DNA of 64,000 nt from Channa striata (GCA_033026295.1 CM065188.1:17673119-17737118); one strand, 5' to 3'; shown: positions 38,201-51,000, counted from the stretch's first letter. Notes: generated by a model from the sequence alone, not told the origin. Numbers and translations: made by a program.

Positions 38201-40519
38201 ACCATATCATCCTACTAGACCACTTCGGTCCCAGAATGCAGGCCTACTTGTGGTTCCCAGAATTTCCAAAAATAGAATGGGAGGCAGAGCCTTTAGCTAT
38301 CAAGCTCCTCTCCTGTGGAACCAGCTCCCAGTCCAGATTCGGGAAGCAGACACCCTCTCTACTTTTAAGACTAGGCTCAAAACCTTCCTCTTTGATAAAG
38401 CTTATAGTTGGTTATAGTCATGCTGCTATAGGCTTAGACTGCTGGGGGACTCTGCACTGAGCCACTTTCCTCTTCTTTTCATTCTCTCCTCTCACCCAAC
38501 ATCTATAATGACACCACTGTATGACATTAACTCTGTATCTTCTTTGTCCCGTAGTCCTCTCTCTCTCTCTGTCCCTGTCTTCAGGTGTCCATGGCTTTGG
38601 CGCTGTGTGTCCTCCAGTGTGCAGCTACTGGTTCTATTAACCTGCTCAATGTTTTGTTGCTGCTTTTGTTGCTCTGTTCTTTTCTCTCTCCACTTTCCAC
38701 TCAGCCCAACCGGTCAAGGCAGATGTCCGTCCACCCTGAGCCTGGTTCTGCTGGAGGTTTCTTCCGTTAAAGGGAGTTTTTCCTCTCCACTTTGCCTATG
38801 GCTTGCTCAAGGGGGATTTGTTGGGTTTTCTCTACCTGTTTGTATAGTCTTGACTTTATTATGTAAAGTGCCCTGAGATGACCTTGTTGTAAATTGGCGC
38901 TATATAAATAAAGTTGAATTGAATTCAATTGAATGACGTTGCTCTCGTTGTAGATATGAGACCCTGCCGTGTTGGATGGAGTAATAACCTGCGTCATCTC
39001 AGCTTTCAGGGACAAGTGGTTTAATGCTGCCGCTAAAGAGGCTCCTCTCTGCTCTGAAAAGAAATCGGTGGCTTTTTTTTCTCGTCTATTGCTGAATCCA
39101 GCAGCTGCTGTGGGTGAATGGGTGAAGCCGAGAGGCAGCTGCTACGCTCACTGCTGCAAAAACGGTCAAACTTTGTTGTTACTTCCACATTGTACGATTC
39201 ATCCAGTGCTCTTTGTTAGACTTGCACCTTCTTGTTTTCCATCCGTTTCCACAGAATCACAGACCCTCGAATTGGCCGAAATGGTGGAACCAGTCATCCC
39301 TTGTTCCCAAGGTTTGGTGGTTCAACTCATCCTGTCAGGGAGGGAAACACGTTCTATGTACGGAATGTTTCTCCTATGTTTTTCCCTTGGGAATTTTCCC
39401 CCATCATATTTAAGGAAAGTGGGTGTCACACCCGGTTCTGCCCCATCAGTACCAGAAACCCGAACCAGTCTGTCATGGTGGGGTATGTTTCTGCATCACT
39501 GCAGCAAGGTCAGAAGTTAAACCACTGAAGTGGGAAAAAAAGATTTTAAGCTGATGACAGCCACGTTTATCTGACTCACCTTTGGTGAAATAACTTTGGT
39601 TCTGTAAACCAGAGATACTGTTTCCATCAACTCTGGATGTTTCCGAAGACCTTTTAGTCTTTTGTTTGAGGATTGACCACCTATAGTTTGTTTACCAGCC
39701 GCCCTACCATGAGAAAAGTCAGGAGAAAATGGGCCCCCACCCCTCCTCAATAGGACCCCATGCTGAAAAAACTACAAAGGAAGCCATCAGTTAGATTTAT
39801 GTCGGTATGTGTCTTATCTGTCGTTTCTCTTTGAGGTTGTCTTTCATCTTTTTAACTCGGCTTGATGCAGTGAAGCTTTGGCTCGGGGGGCCCGGATCTC
39901 ACAGCCCCCTAGAACTGTGCCCGATAATTTATTCTATTTGACTGAACAACATGGCACCAAATCAAGAATCGTGGAAATCTTAAGGTTTTTCACTTTGAAA
40001 TAAAGTGTGGATCAAAATCTTAGCTGCTAGTCCAAACCCTGGCAGCTGTTCCTGGTTGTCAGCAGTTTCTCTAGCACCTGGAACAGCCAGTACCATCAGC
40101 AGTGTCCCTCTCACCTGTGCACAGTAGAGGTTCATGAGACTGAGTGTGAAGAACTGCAGGCAGACAGGGAAGCAGTAGAGCAGCCAGAAGGCGAAGGGTC
40201 CCAGAGCGTTGGCGGTCACACAGTCTCTGAAGTAGAAGGAGAAGAGCAGGGCGCGCAGGGCGGCCCACAGCAGACACAGGAACAGGAAGGCCGTCTGGTA
40301 GCTGAAGCGCTTGTGTCGGTATCGCAGCACTAGCCAGAGCTGGGCGTAGATGAAGGCGAAGAGCAGCGAGTAGAAGATGGTGTAAGCGATGGTGAGACCC
40401 AGCTTCACATAGGGGGGAATGGCCGGCGTGATGGTGGGAGGGGGAGGGAGGTGGGAGCTGTTGCCGGCATGCTGCTCCCACTCCCGTGCCAGACGTCCCT
40501 CCATCGCCTCCCCATTCAT
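32206..40519 (-). CDS. gpr137b: GPR137B-like seven-pass lysosomal membrane protein
   Basis: Orphan seven-transmembrane protein of the lysosomal membrane; family members are linked to Rag GTPase and mTORC1 control. Exons in transcript order: 40519-40115, 34328-34279, 34183-33961, 33791-33642, 33299-33171, 33055-32934, 32323-32206. All have GT-AG sites and the frame is unbroken: 398 residues, against about 399 in human GPR137B. Exon 1 has an N-glycosylation site (Asn20) and TM1-TM3. Exon 3 holds TM4-TM5, exon 4 TM6 with an NVS sequon, and exon 5 TM7 (VFGVILFIWELLP). Exon 6 has the conserved tail motif YFFDNPRRYDSDDDLAW, and exon 7 the DCYDWG motif before the stop at 32206-32208. Order and orientation beside ero1b and nid1 match human 1q42.3. 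Intron 1 (34329-40114) is enlarged by a LINE. Confidence 0.95.
33362..33562. mobile_element. MITE-like element with terminal inverted repeats
   Basis: The ends carry opposed copies of AAGATGGCGGAC: forward at 33375-33386 and inverted (GTCCGCCATCTT) at 33536-33547. The similarity continues outwards with mismatches (GCATACGAAG against ACATACTAGCAACAAG). The body of about 150 bases codes for nothing. This is a short non-autonomous DNA-transposon shape, inside the gpr137b intron between exons 4 and 5. Target duplications are not clear. Confidence 0.55.
34650..38935 (+). mobile_element. L2/CR1-like LINE, nearly full length, decayed, in gpr137b intron 1
   Basis: Opposite in orientation to gpr137b. 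ORF1 (about 34655-35323) is open and encodes an SGNH esterase: GDS near the start, GTND in the middle and DGIH near the end. ORF2 begins at about 35785 with an endonuclease (LTETWL, SDHF). A reverse transcriptase follows (DPDVLANYRPISNLP, LLDLSAAFDTIDH, YADD) and then the usual C-terminal region up to about 38400. It is inactive: frame breaks near 36820-36900, an in-frame TGA at 37340-37342, a one-base gain near 38109, and GDFN of the endonuclease reads GDFK. The 3' end is the typical TATATAAATAAAGTTGAATTG repeat. A SINE sits between the two ORFs. The 5' end is not fixed. Confidence 0.88.
35488..35763 (-). mobile_element. tRNA-derived SINE nested in the LINE
   Basis: On the minus strand the head reads as a tRNA-like promoter: an A box-like TGGCTCAGTTGG and a B box-like GGTTCGATC. 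Then come AAGTGTCCTTGAGCAAG, a GT-rich stretch, and a tail with AAAGCGCTTTGAGTA and TATATAAGTGCAGATC. It separates ORF1 from ORF2 of the LINE, so it inserted after the LINE. A related, split copy lies at 6845-7250. Confidence 0.8.
39232..39528 (+). other. Unassigned open frame with a splice-acceptor-like start
   Basis: An open frame of about 98 codons downstream of the LINE inside gpr137b intron 1. A polypyrimidine stretch and CAG (TTTCCACAG at about 39246-39254) precede the most protein-like part, which is rich in Pro, Phe, Arg and Asn. A second long frame overlaps it (38969-39520). I recognise no family. It could be an exon of a nested gene or a repeat remnant; no motif decides. Confidence 0.2.
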
Positions 40520-40728
40520 CCCCTCAGTGATCCCCAGCGGAGGGAGGGAGGGAGGGAGGGGGGGGTTAAAGATGAGGCTGCAGCCTTCCTTCTCCTACCG
40601 GACAGGAAGAAACGTGTCCTTCACATCCATCAGCTCTTCTCCAGACAGAGAGGAGCAGCAGCAGCAGGAGGAGAGACACCTCCCCTCTTTTTGCCGGTGC
40701 CTGGTGGACAGTGATTGGTAGCTGTCGG

Positions 40729-40736
40729 TCACATGA
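40729..40736 (-). promoter_or_regulatory. gpr137b: M-box (TCATGTGA) in the gpr137b promoter
   Basis: The plus strand reads TCACATGA, so the gpr137b strand reads TCATGTGA, the M-box form bound by the MITF/TFE family, which drives lysosomal genes. It lies about 210 bases before the start codon. Inverted CCAAT boxes (ATTGG) flank it at 40714-40718 and 40756-40760. A single eight-base match can occur by chance; the CCAAT flanks and the lysosomal role of the product raise its weight. Confidence 0.45.
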
Positions 40737-40837
40737 TCCAGCTGCTCAGCAGGTGATTGGTCGAGCAGGAGGAGGAAGCTGCAGAGAGAGGGAGGGGTGG
40801 AAGGTGCAGAGATGGATCTGGAAGGACAGAAGAGGTA

Positions 40838-40863
40838 ACACACACACACACACACACACACAC
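40838..40863. repeat. (CA)n microsatellite
   Basis: CA repeat upstream of gpr137b. Confidence 0.93.
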
Positions 40864-41267
40864 GCAGGCTGATGCTGGTGGACGGTCCAGTCGTTGGCAT
40901 GTGCTTTATTACGTGTGTTAGAACGTCACGCTTTGTGAATGGATGAATCCACCAAATAAAGGATGAACGGGCGAATGACTAGATATGAGTCCCTGAATGA
41001 ATGACGTAACAATCCGAGTCTGGAAGATAAAACAATGCAGAGTTAATAAAGTCTTTTCAAGCAAAAGAGTAAAATCCTCAAGTGACACGTTGCAGATATT
41101 TCACTTCATCAAGGCCCCAGTGTGATATTCAATAGAGTAAAAAGATGATTTGTCGTTTCAAAACATAATTGTGCTGCCGTATTATTCAGATGCAGATTAG
41201 AAATTAAGATGAAAAAATAAATCTTAGTGATTCAGTTGTTCGGCTCCCACATGTGCTCAGAAATCAC

Positions 41268-41305
41268 ATTATTACGTTCATTATTGTAATAATGAACGTA
41301 ATAAT
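41268..41305. repeat. Perfect AT-rich palindrome, partly repeated nearby
   Basis: Left arm at 41268-41285 and right arm at 41288-41305: 18-base perfect inverted repeats with only GT between them. A second, shorter version of the same design lies at about 41341-41368, and ATTATTACCTTC units repeat in between. Single strands would fold into a hairpin. Confidence 0.9.
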
Positions 41306-43180
41306 AATGGATTATTACCTTATTACCTTCATTATTACCTTCATTATTGTAATAATGAACGTAATAATGGATTATTACCTTCATTATTACAGGATTTCTC
41401 AAACATTTCCATCCTCATGCAGATTATTCTGTGCATGAAACGTGCGTCACACACGAGGATCCGGCCTCAGACTCACGTCCGTCCTCTGAGGCTGGAGCCG
41501 CTTTCGGTGAACGGTGAGTTTCCTCGGTGATGAGGCTCCTCCTCCTCGGCTCTTACGTCACACGTCCATTTCCTGGTCATCGTCCATCCGCCACACGTCA
41601 GCTCAAAGCCAGTTCGTTCTTCATTAGCACCATCCTCCACCATCACTGGGGCTGGGATCTGACTTCAGAACTCCCGGTTCCGTGAGGATCCAAACTGGCT
41701 GGACGTGGGGGAAGGAACGCAAACAGAAAAGCCCCAATTATTAATCTGTTAAATGTAAATTAGAGGATTTGTGCAAAATGTACAAAAACTTAAAGACTCG
41801 ATAAAACTTTGTCTGAACCAAACACAGTAGGACAGAACCGACAGACTGTAACCGAACCAGACGAAATAGAAAAAGGTTTTAACTTTAATTAATAAGCATG
41901 TGCATCATTTTCCACTGACACGACTCGAACTTTGCTCAGACTCTGTGGTTCGGACTGACGTTCCAGGGTCCGGTCTGAAACACAGTGGCAGCGTGAGTCC
42001 AACAGGTGTCGGTGTCCTGCTGCCGAACCTTTCCGTGTCCGACCAAGACACCGACGGACTGAACCAACCGCCGTTTCTCACATTTTCAATGAGAAAATGT
42101 CGATTTTCAGCTTCTGCTTGAAAGTGAAGCAGCGTCAGGATCCACGTGCTTCCACTTTCACGGATTCATTCGTTCATTTTCAGCCATTCATTCCCCATTT
42201 AGTGGTTAACTGGGTTTAACGTGGAAAACGAGTTTGATGGATTTTAGTTGTGAGTGTTGGCTTCAGGGCTGTGATGGTTTTTAATTAAAACCGGATCCGT
42301 TTTCATTTTTCAACCCTTCACGTGCCTGTTAGATCACGTGATGCTACTGATTTATGAAGGAAGAAAAGCATAAATCCATTGTGCTGTTTTATTAAATAAC
42401 ACCTGCTGCCTCGTCGTTGCATCGTACGTCCATAACTTCTATTTTATTCATTTCTTCAGCTCCCGCTCAGACTGTGGGAGACCGCGGACTGTCGAACCCT
42501 GCAGGGTCCGGCGGCCTTTGCCCCTCCTGTGGCCGAGCTGTGCCGCAGGCTTCCCGCTTTGGCCCTGGTTGGGTCACGCAGGATGAACATTTCCTGCGAA
42601 AGTCCAAACGCTGTGACCTGGGACTCGGATTCATGGTTCATCAAGTATTTCGGTGTCTGAGCAGCTTCAGCCACAGGTGAGATCCCGCCTGTCAATCACT
42701 GCCCGACGGAAACGAAGAGTATTACATGGAAGATGACATCATCTGGTAGAAAATGTTAAAAACTACAAATTCCCGCGGTTCCGTTTAGAATAAAAGTCAT
42801 ATTGCTTAAATTGTATGATTTATTGCTGTAAATAACAAGGAATTCAAAGAAGCTCTTTTCACAGGCTTCAACTGGCCGAACGTGCTTCAGCCGGATGTGA
42901 GCGGTGTGTTCACGGTATGAAACTGCAGGATCTGAAAACCGTCCAGAGCCTCGGGACTTTTGTTCCATTTGCATGAGCCCAAATGTTCCGGCTGCAGCAG
43001 GATCCGCCGGTTAAATTCCCCTAAAGACGTTTTCCAGCGCAGTTTTATCTCCGAACCTTTTACTTTGAAGACACTGACCGGAAGTTCTCTACGTGCTCCC
43101 CCCGCGCACGCGCCTCCCCATCGGCTCCTCATCACTGCGGACCAGCGCCGGAGCGACTCTGTGGACCCCAGGAGCCGAAG

Positions 43181-45019
43181 ATGAGTCCCCGATCCCGGAG
43201 CTGGCTGTGGCTCTGCTGCTGGCTGCTGAGCCTGAGCGTCGTGACCCGGACTCTGGAGCCGGACGAGCTGTTCGAGTTCGGGGCAGAAGCCGGAGACGCG
43301 CAGCTGCTGTTCGGGTCGGACTCGAGCGCCGAGCTGCGTCTCAACGAGTCCGGGACCTTTTTCGGAAAGAGCTTCGACAGAGTTTACGTGAGTTTGAAAA
43401 AAGAAAAACCCGCATGATTCGAAAGTCCGAGAACAGAAAGAACCGGTTCGAACGTGAAATAATTCTGTCGGTTTTTGAGCTTAACAGGAGCCACTTTAAA
43501 GAACAAGCGGTTCGATTCTGAAGGGTGGAAGCAGTTAGTTCCAGTGACAGATCCACCAGTTTCAGCACTTTTTCTGCTTCAGAACATGAAACACAAAATC
43601 CAAAGTGAGCAACAGCTTCAGCCGAGTGTGAGCGGGTTTGGATTCTCCTCTTGGGTCGTTCCCCTTCTGTCCCTTTGCCTCTTTGTGGCTCCCAGTGTTT
43701 GACTTGTGCGTTTGTTGGTGATTGTGGTGAAACGGTGTTGGATTCTCTGCGAGTGTGTGAGCCGAGGCTGGAATGCGAGTCAGTTCAAGCCAACACAGAT
43801 AAGCCTTTCATCAGTCGACACGCACACGCAGCCCTCGGGTCATGTGACCGTTTGATCCAGATTGGAGCATTTACACTCAGTGTAAACCTGATCTCGTTTC
43901 GTTATCTCGGATAAATGCCGTCGTTTACAAAGGCGACGGGGGACAAACGCGAGTGGCCGCCTGTCTCACTTTAGAAGCTGCTGTCGGAGAATTTGTCGAT
44001 TCGGCTCTAAAGGACATTGTTTGTAGGTATTTGTGGAACGTTCCCACGTCCAAGTTTAGTTTTACAGCTTCGTGATTTCATTTGTGATTGAACTCCCGTC
44101 GTGTTCGTCCTTAAACAATCTGGGCTAAACATTGAACGGAAAAACTCGTCAGAAACATTTCAGAGCTGAAAACTGGTTGGGGCCTGTTTCTACTTGAAGG
44201 CGTCAGCACACAGGAAGTTGGAGAGGGGGTGATGCAGGATAATAGGGGCCCCCAGCAGCTAGGGGCCCCCGATGGGGTAATCAGGCTTTGACTCTTGGTT
44301 TTCATGACTTTCATGGGTGGAAATGTTTGGATTTGGGGAATCAAACACTGTCACGTTAATAGAACATATGTTAGTTTTACACACCCCGGGTCTGCGTTTA
44401 TGTCCCACCTTATCAAAGCAGCTGGAGGCGACGTCGAAGCCCCTCGCTGTTACATTCCTCCAGGATCAAAGCTGCAGCTCTAGACTAAAAGCTAATTGTG
44501 GAGAGTTCTGCTGTGAGGACTTTGACTGCTGATGAAAACGTGTTTGAAATGACTCCGATAAAACGTGTGATTGTTGTGTAGCTGCCAAACGGAGCTTTTA
44601 GCAGGTGACGAGCAGATTCTTCGTTCAGGAGGCGATGACCAAACACGGAGCTAAAAGACCGGAAACGAGCCAATCGTTGTTGTGTAACTGTGGAAAAGCA
44701 ACAGCTTGTCTACAAATGAAGCCGAGTCAATTTCCACTTTGGTCCCACTTCGGTCCACGTGGTGCCGGGAGAAGTTCTGGATAAAACCGTGTGACTGAGG
44801 CTTCTTGTTTATCTTCCCTGTTTCCGTCGCTCCACCATTTATTTTCCGTCCTCCCGTTAAAACAACAGAGCGCACAGGTCAGCGTCTCTGCAGGAAGTCC
44901 ACGCAACGCTGCCCCCAACGCCTTCGTGCTCCAGCCCAAACTTATTTGATTATGAGAAACACGATGTGTTTTGTTGTTGGAGGATGAATGATGGAAAGAG
45001 TTTTCACCTCGAGCTGCGT

Positions 45020-45051
<32 letters not shown>

Positions 45052-48000
45052 CAGGAAATGTGTGGATGTGTGTGTCCTGTTGGTTTTGCACAAGCTGCTG
45101 TTTGTTGCTCTTTGGGTTGATTCGGCCTGAACTTCAGTTTGTGCTGCTGAAGGTTTGGACTTTTCGATCCTGCTGTTTTTGATGGTTTGAAAGAACTTTT
45201 CACTGAATAAAAGAGACTAAAGTTCTACAATCGTTTCCAGAAAAGATGGGACGCTGCGGAAAATCTAAAAAAAAAGACTTACAAAACCCACAGACTTCAA
45301 GAAATCATGTAAAGCCTATTTCCGATTTAGGGTTGGGTTACAGAAGGCGGCAGGATCAAATCCCACCCGACCAGGCCCCACCCAGCCACCAGGGGCCACC
45401 TTGGTGCCCGTCCTGAGCCCGGAAAAAACGGGAGGGTAAAATCACATGCCAGATCCTCCTGCTGAAAACATTCCGCTGTGGCGACCCAGGAAGGGGTGAT
45501 TGTTTTGGCCAAAAATGGCGTATTTCATGATTTGATTTCTAAAATATGTTTCAAATTGTAAGGTTGTGTTCAATCCATGGGCTCTTTCATTCATTGGTTG
45601 AATTAATCCCACATTCCTGGATTAATTAATTTCTCCTTTTGTTGTATTTTCCACATAAAGCTCCAGAAATGTTCAGGTCCGTTTAGCAGCCGCCCTCCAT
45701 TATCACTGAGCCATGCTGTGGAAAACACGCAGAATGTGGTTGAGTTGCTGACAGGTTTCTACTTCAGCTGTTGAAGTTAAACGAGCTGTGGCTCAGCGGA
45801 GGCACCACAGTCTCTCTGGATCTTCGTGTTTCATTCTGTTTGTTTCTGAGCGTGACGGAGTCTTAAGTTGATTTGTGTCTGCGGCGACAAACTGTGGTTA
45901 CAGTTTCCTACAGATTCATTTTAGCTTTAGAGCTGAGCAAACCTGACTCCTAATGATAAAGTTCCTGTAGCCAACGTAATTATATCATTATTTTTTCTGA
46001 TGCAGCACTTTTAGAAATTAATAACTCAAAACCCGAAAGAGAAGTCGTAGTAGTACGGAAACAAACTGGCAAAGAGCTGGTTGGGGTGGATGGCAGGCGC
46101 TCGTTCTTGGTTCTGTAAGAGGAAACTTTCTGGGAAACAAATGTCAGTTTGTTTGTTTTCATCAGGCCCTTTACATTAAAGGTCACAGTTATGTTCCCTT
46201 CAAACACATATTTGTTATTGTGTTTGCAGCTGAGCTGTATAGAAGCGTACGTCGCAGGAGACGGGTTGGGCTCTGAAGTCTTGGTTTGTCTCTGTACATT
46301 AGTTGCCAGTCCAGGAAACATGGCTCAACATCGGACTGTTACAGATCATCGTGGTTTACTGCTGTCAACCACGAGTCACACGTCTTTGACGTGATTTCAT
46401 CATTTATGTGATTTGCTAATTTAACCAAGGAGCATGTTTGAATGTTGGTGTAGTGGTTTGCTTTGTCCGCTGTGGCTCATTCTGTGGGGTCTGGGGAAGC
46501 AGGACCTGGACTGGACCTTTTGAGACTTTTTTTCAGTTAAACAACAGACGTTTGTGTTGATGGAGATTTTCAGAGTAAAAGCTCGCAGCTGTTTGCTGGA
46601 TTCTCCCACAGTGTGAAGGTCTAATTGGTCGCTGTGAGTCTGGAGTCCATAAAGGACCCACCCCCCTCTTTTAAGTCTCTCTAACAACCCCCTACCCCCC
46701 AAATGACTGACATCCTGTTCCCCAGTAATTATCAGTCCTACAGTGACCCTCCTTCCATTCAAGTGATGTAGGGACCAAAAACTTTTAAACTAAAAAACAA
46801 AGTCTGGCTGGGCTCCATGAGGTTTTCCGGCCTGATCTTCAGCAGGAAGCGCGGACTCCTCGTGGAGTTGGCACATCTGGAACATATAGATGCAAGACAT
46901 CTGTCCTCCAAAACCAGATGGCAGGGCTCACAGTGTTTCCTCCCTCCGTGGTTCTCACACTGATAACGATGATGTCAGGGGTCGGATATGTGTGATGTCA
47001 GCGACGTCGTTCGACAGGACATGTGGTGTAACACACAGACGCAGGTTATTTGAAGCTGTAACAGTAACTTTTCAGATTTATTCACCGAGCAGCAAGAACA
47101 GTGGACTCAAGGAGCCGACTTTAAGCTGGTAACAGACGTCTGCTGCTCAGAGTCAGAGATACTCGCAGCTCCTGGCTCCTCCGACACGATAAAACTCTCA
47201 AACGTTAAAGCGCTGGGGCACAGTGATGAGGCAGCTGAGCTTTTACGGAAAAAGCTTGAGCTTTGCTGGAGGAAGGAGGCACGAAGCAGAGAGCGGTGGC
47301 TGCCAAATATGAAGTTATGTGATTTAGAAAAGGTAGTTACTGGACATCCTGTGTCAGACAAAAGCTCTGCTGTCTGCTCCCTGAGGACGCTCCAGTGTCT
47401 CCATCTCTGTGGGTGTCTCCTCCAAAGTCAGATTCCTGCTGGGAGACACCCCCACCCCCTCCACACACTTCCTCCCACATGCTGCTGTCATTCGTGTGTG
47501 TGAGGCCTCAAACCGCTTTTTACAGAGGCGCCCGAGCGAGACGCCTCCGCTCCTCCATGGATCCTCCTGATTTCAGACCTTTGGACTCTGTGCTGCAGGT
47601 TCAGCTTCATGTTGAACCGGCTTCCCTGCTGCTAAGGTCCACAGTTCTGTCCATGTAGGACTAGATCTGCGTTGACGATTCTCAGGCAAAAGTTTCATGA
47701 TGTTTCTGTCCGTCCTGCACAAGATGCTTTGAGCTAAATCAAGCGAATATGGTCCTGGAAGTTTCAGCCTAATGTGACTCGTTGGTAAAGTTGAAGCCTT
47801 TTATTTTTGCACAGACCGATGACGTGATTGTGTCCCCACCAGGCTCCTGACTGGTGTTTAATAGTGACTCGTGTCCTTTAAGAAGGTGCGATTTCCTTTC
47901 ACAATCTGTGCAGTCTGGGTCGACTGATCCTTTAAAGGAAACACCGACAGGAGGCCTGACACCGTATCACCTCACAGTGATAGTTTGATGAGTGTAGGGA

Positions 48001-51000
48001 AGTAATGTGGCTTCAGATGGATGTTGCAGCGTGTGAGGCAGGACAGAACAGATGTGAGCAGCTGTTTACTCTCAGCATGGCGGATGGTGGATGTACACAC
48101 TGAGATGAAATGGACGAGTCGGCCTGTAACATATACAGTTTATGTCTGGAGCTGCTGGTGCGCTCATGGCTGAAGCCCACACCGCATTTTTGGACGTCTG
48201 TCCTCCACCCACAGCAGAGGCATGGCGCTGTGTGTCCGAACCCCTCAGCAGCCAACACTTTCTCATTAAAAGGATTCAAAATGAATGTGGATTATATCTG
48301 GAATTTTCCCGTTTTATAGGATCTGTGTGAATTCATCTAAGTTTTCTCTAGAGGAGCCAGGGCCGTTTTCTGACCCTTGACCCATGGACGGGTTGTGGTA
48401 CTTTTTTTAGAAGGTTCTGGAAATGTCAAGTTAGAGCTGAGACTTGCATTCTACCTACCCTTTGAAAAAGCTTTAATAGTTTGTCATAAAAATCAGGATC
48501 AAGACTAAAGATTTCAGGAGCGATGGATCAATAAGATCCACGTGTTCTGACCGCTGCTCTTCCTGAGGCTTCGGACCTGCTGTGGAAATGAAAATCACAA
48601 TTCCCCCAAGGACTTTTACTATCTGAAGATTCCTGGAGTTCAGTTCCTGGGACCAGAAAGTACCAGAAACTGCCCAGTGAAAACACGCCTTTAGTCACTT
48701 TCCGGCCCTGAACTGAAGCCTCCCACTGGGTCTAGTCAGCACCAAGAAGGTACATCCAGCTGCAGGCTGAACATGATTCACAGGATCAGTAAGTGACAGA
48801 TTAAAAACTTTTTGTGGATATTTTTGGTTCCCAGAGGGAGAATGCCGATCGTGTTGGCCCCGTTAGAAGCTGAGCCTTGAACCCTTTGTGTGCAGCGTCT
48901 GCAGCCGGCTGCGTTGTGTTTGTCTCTGTCTCCGCAGGTTTGTGGGTGTCGGCTGAACTATTAACTATTCAGACCATTCACATGAATGAGTTCTTATCAG
49001 CTCGTTTCTATTCATTATCTAACAGGCCAGAGGACGTCGCTCCTTCAGGCGTGCTAAACCGTTCTTTGTGTCCCCATGTTGTCCACAGAAAATTAATGTA
49101 ATCAGCAATTTAAAAAAATATTGCTTCTGGGAGGATTTCCTGCTGTTTCCTGTTATATCACACTAAGCTTCTTTTCCTGGCTGACTTTTCAGAGGCAAAA
49201 TCAATGAAATGCTCAGAAAATGGAAAATAGTAAGACGTTGTGAATTGTGTCCTCAGATTTGAAATGGGAGCAGTAAACTTTAAGTCACACTGGCCTGATC
49301 TGAGGCCACGTTTCTTCTTTCTTGACTCGTCATCTTCGTCGTGACTTCCTTCGCTGGTTTTACAGGCTCAAACAGCAACTGTGGCATTTGCTCCTGTTCA
49401 GCGTGAGGCGGTTTGACCTCATGAGCTTAAAAAGATCCTATTCTTCTAAATGAATGTGAAGTTCTTCTGTTGAATTCCTGTGGGCTGATGGGGCGGAGAG
49501 TCCTGAACGTGTACTGGTGTTTGACTTCTGCCTTTCAGTCTGTAAAAGCAGCCGACCTTCAGTCGATGTTGCTGAATTGTCGCTGTTTTTAAAACCAAAT
49601 GAATCTTATTTTCATGCTCTTCGTCTTTCACCTGAATTCTCAGCAGGTGGAAGCTGTGGAAACGCATTTCTGAAGCATTAGATGCCAATTTCTAACCAAA
49701 CATTTACCCAGAAATACTGGCAACTGCATTAGTTGAAGCTAAAGAGGATCATTTTCATCAAATACTTTGTGCAAATGATATATTAAAATGATGAGATACT
49801 TCAGTATAATGAAAGCTGATGGGCTCAGGAGTTTGAAGTTAGTTCTGAGAAGTTTGTGAGGAACTAATGACATAATTACAAGACTTTAGGATTTTAGTTA
49901 CATAGCGAGACATCACCTTAAAAAGGTACGTGGAGGTTTTCACGTGGGGTGGTAGAAATGCACTAAATTTACAAATATGGAAACGATCCACAGGATTATT
50001 AGTCCACAGATCCTAACAAAAAAACCTTGTGTTGCAGATCAACACTAATGGATTTGTGGCTACTGTTAAGCCTCCGGGTGAGAACGACTACTTGGGGAAG
50101 ATGCCTGCCAGTTTCCAAATGATTGCAGCCCTGCTCGGAGACCTGGACAACAGTGATGGACAGGGCAAAGTCTACTACAGAGAGGACAGTGGCTCGTCTG
50201 TGCTGAGTCGAGCAGGTCAGCACATTCGACAGGCTTTCCCCAGAGACGAGGAAGAGGAGCCCATCGGGGCCATTGTCGTCACCTGGGAGAACATGGCAGC
50301 CCGTGGGACATCTGGACGAGGGGATGGACTGGACACTAAGGTGATTCGGTTTTTCCAAGAAGCTGACAGATAACTGTTTATTCCATACATCTCTGGCCTG
50401 TAATATCATTTTGAAAACCTTGTACTTTTCTTAAGTGATGCTCCAACCCCCGTAGAACATCTGCAGAGGTGTGATGCCAAGAACTAAAGCTTAGAATCGC
50501 CACTCAAATACATCTCCTGTGTACTTGCAGAGAAACACCTTCCAGCTGGTTGTCACCTCCACGGAGTCGTCGTCCTACGCCATCCTCTTGTACCCCAGAG
50601 GAGGCCTCCAGTTCTTCTCCACATCTGTAGGGGACGACAGAAAACTTCTGGAGGCTGGCTTCAATAAAGGAATTGTGCCAGGATTCCTCTGGGGCGTCAC
50701 CCAGGGGATGTATTTCCGTACCACCACAGATGACGAGACCTCCATCAGGGAGCTTACAAAGTATGAATCCAATGTCCCTGGTTGATTGTGTGTAAATGTA
50801 AATGCCTTTTATATTTCCAGTGATTTGATATATTTTGGCACAGTGATACCGCCGTGCACTGTTAGTGGTAACAGAATACTTCACCCTTACATAAAATAAT
50901 TGTTGTGGCTGCTTCTTTGTGATTAAAAGTGATAATATAAAGTTAAAGTTATGTTTTTATAATGAAAAAAAACCCACTACTTCCAAACCTCTACAAACTC

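Larger units (their letters stand above)
40530..43180. other. Divergent gap between gpr137b and nid1
   Basis: The left 350 bases form the gpr137b promoter: a G-run near 40541-40562, two CCAAT boxes and an M-box. A CA tract lies at 40838-40863. The AT-rich palindrome is at 41268-41305. The right end, from about 43080, is a CpG-rich nid1 promoter. A donor-like GTGAGA follows an open stretch at about 42676, but no coding exon is supported. Confidence 0.55.

Noticed and set aside
40071..40481. Long minus-strand frame overlapping gpr137b exon 1
   Set aside because: It is a GC-rich shadow; the membrane protein frame with seven-pass structure and splice fit is the real one.
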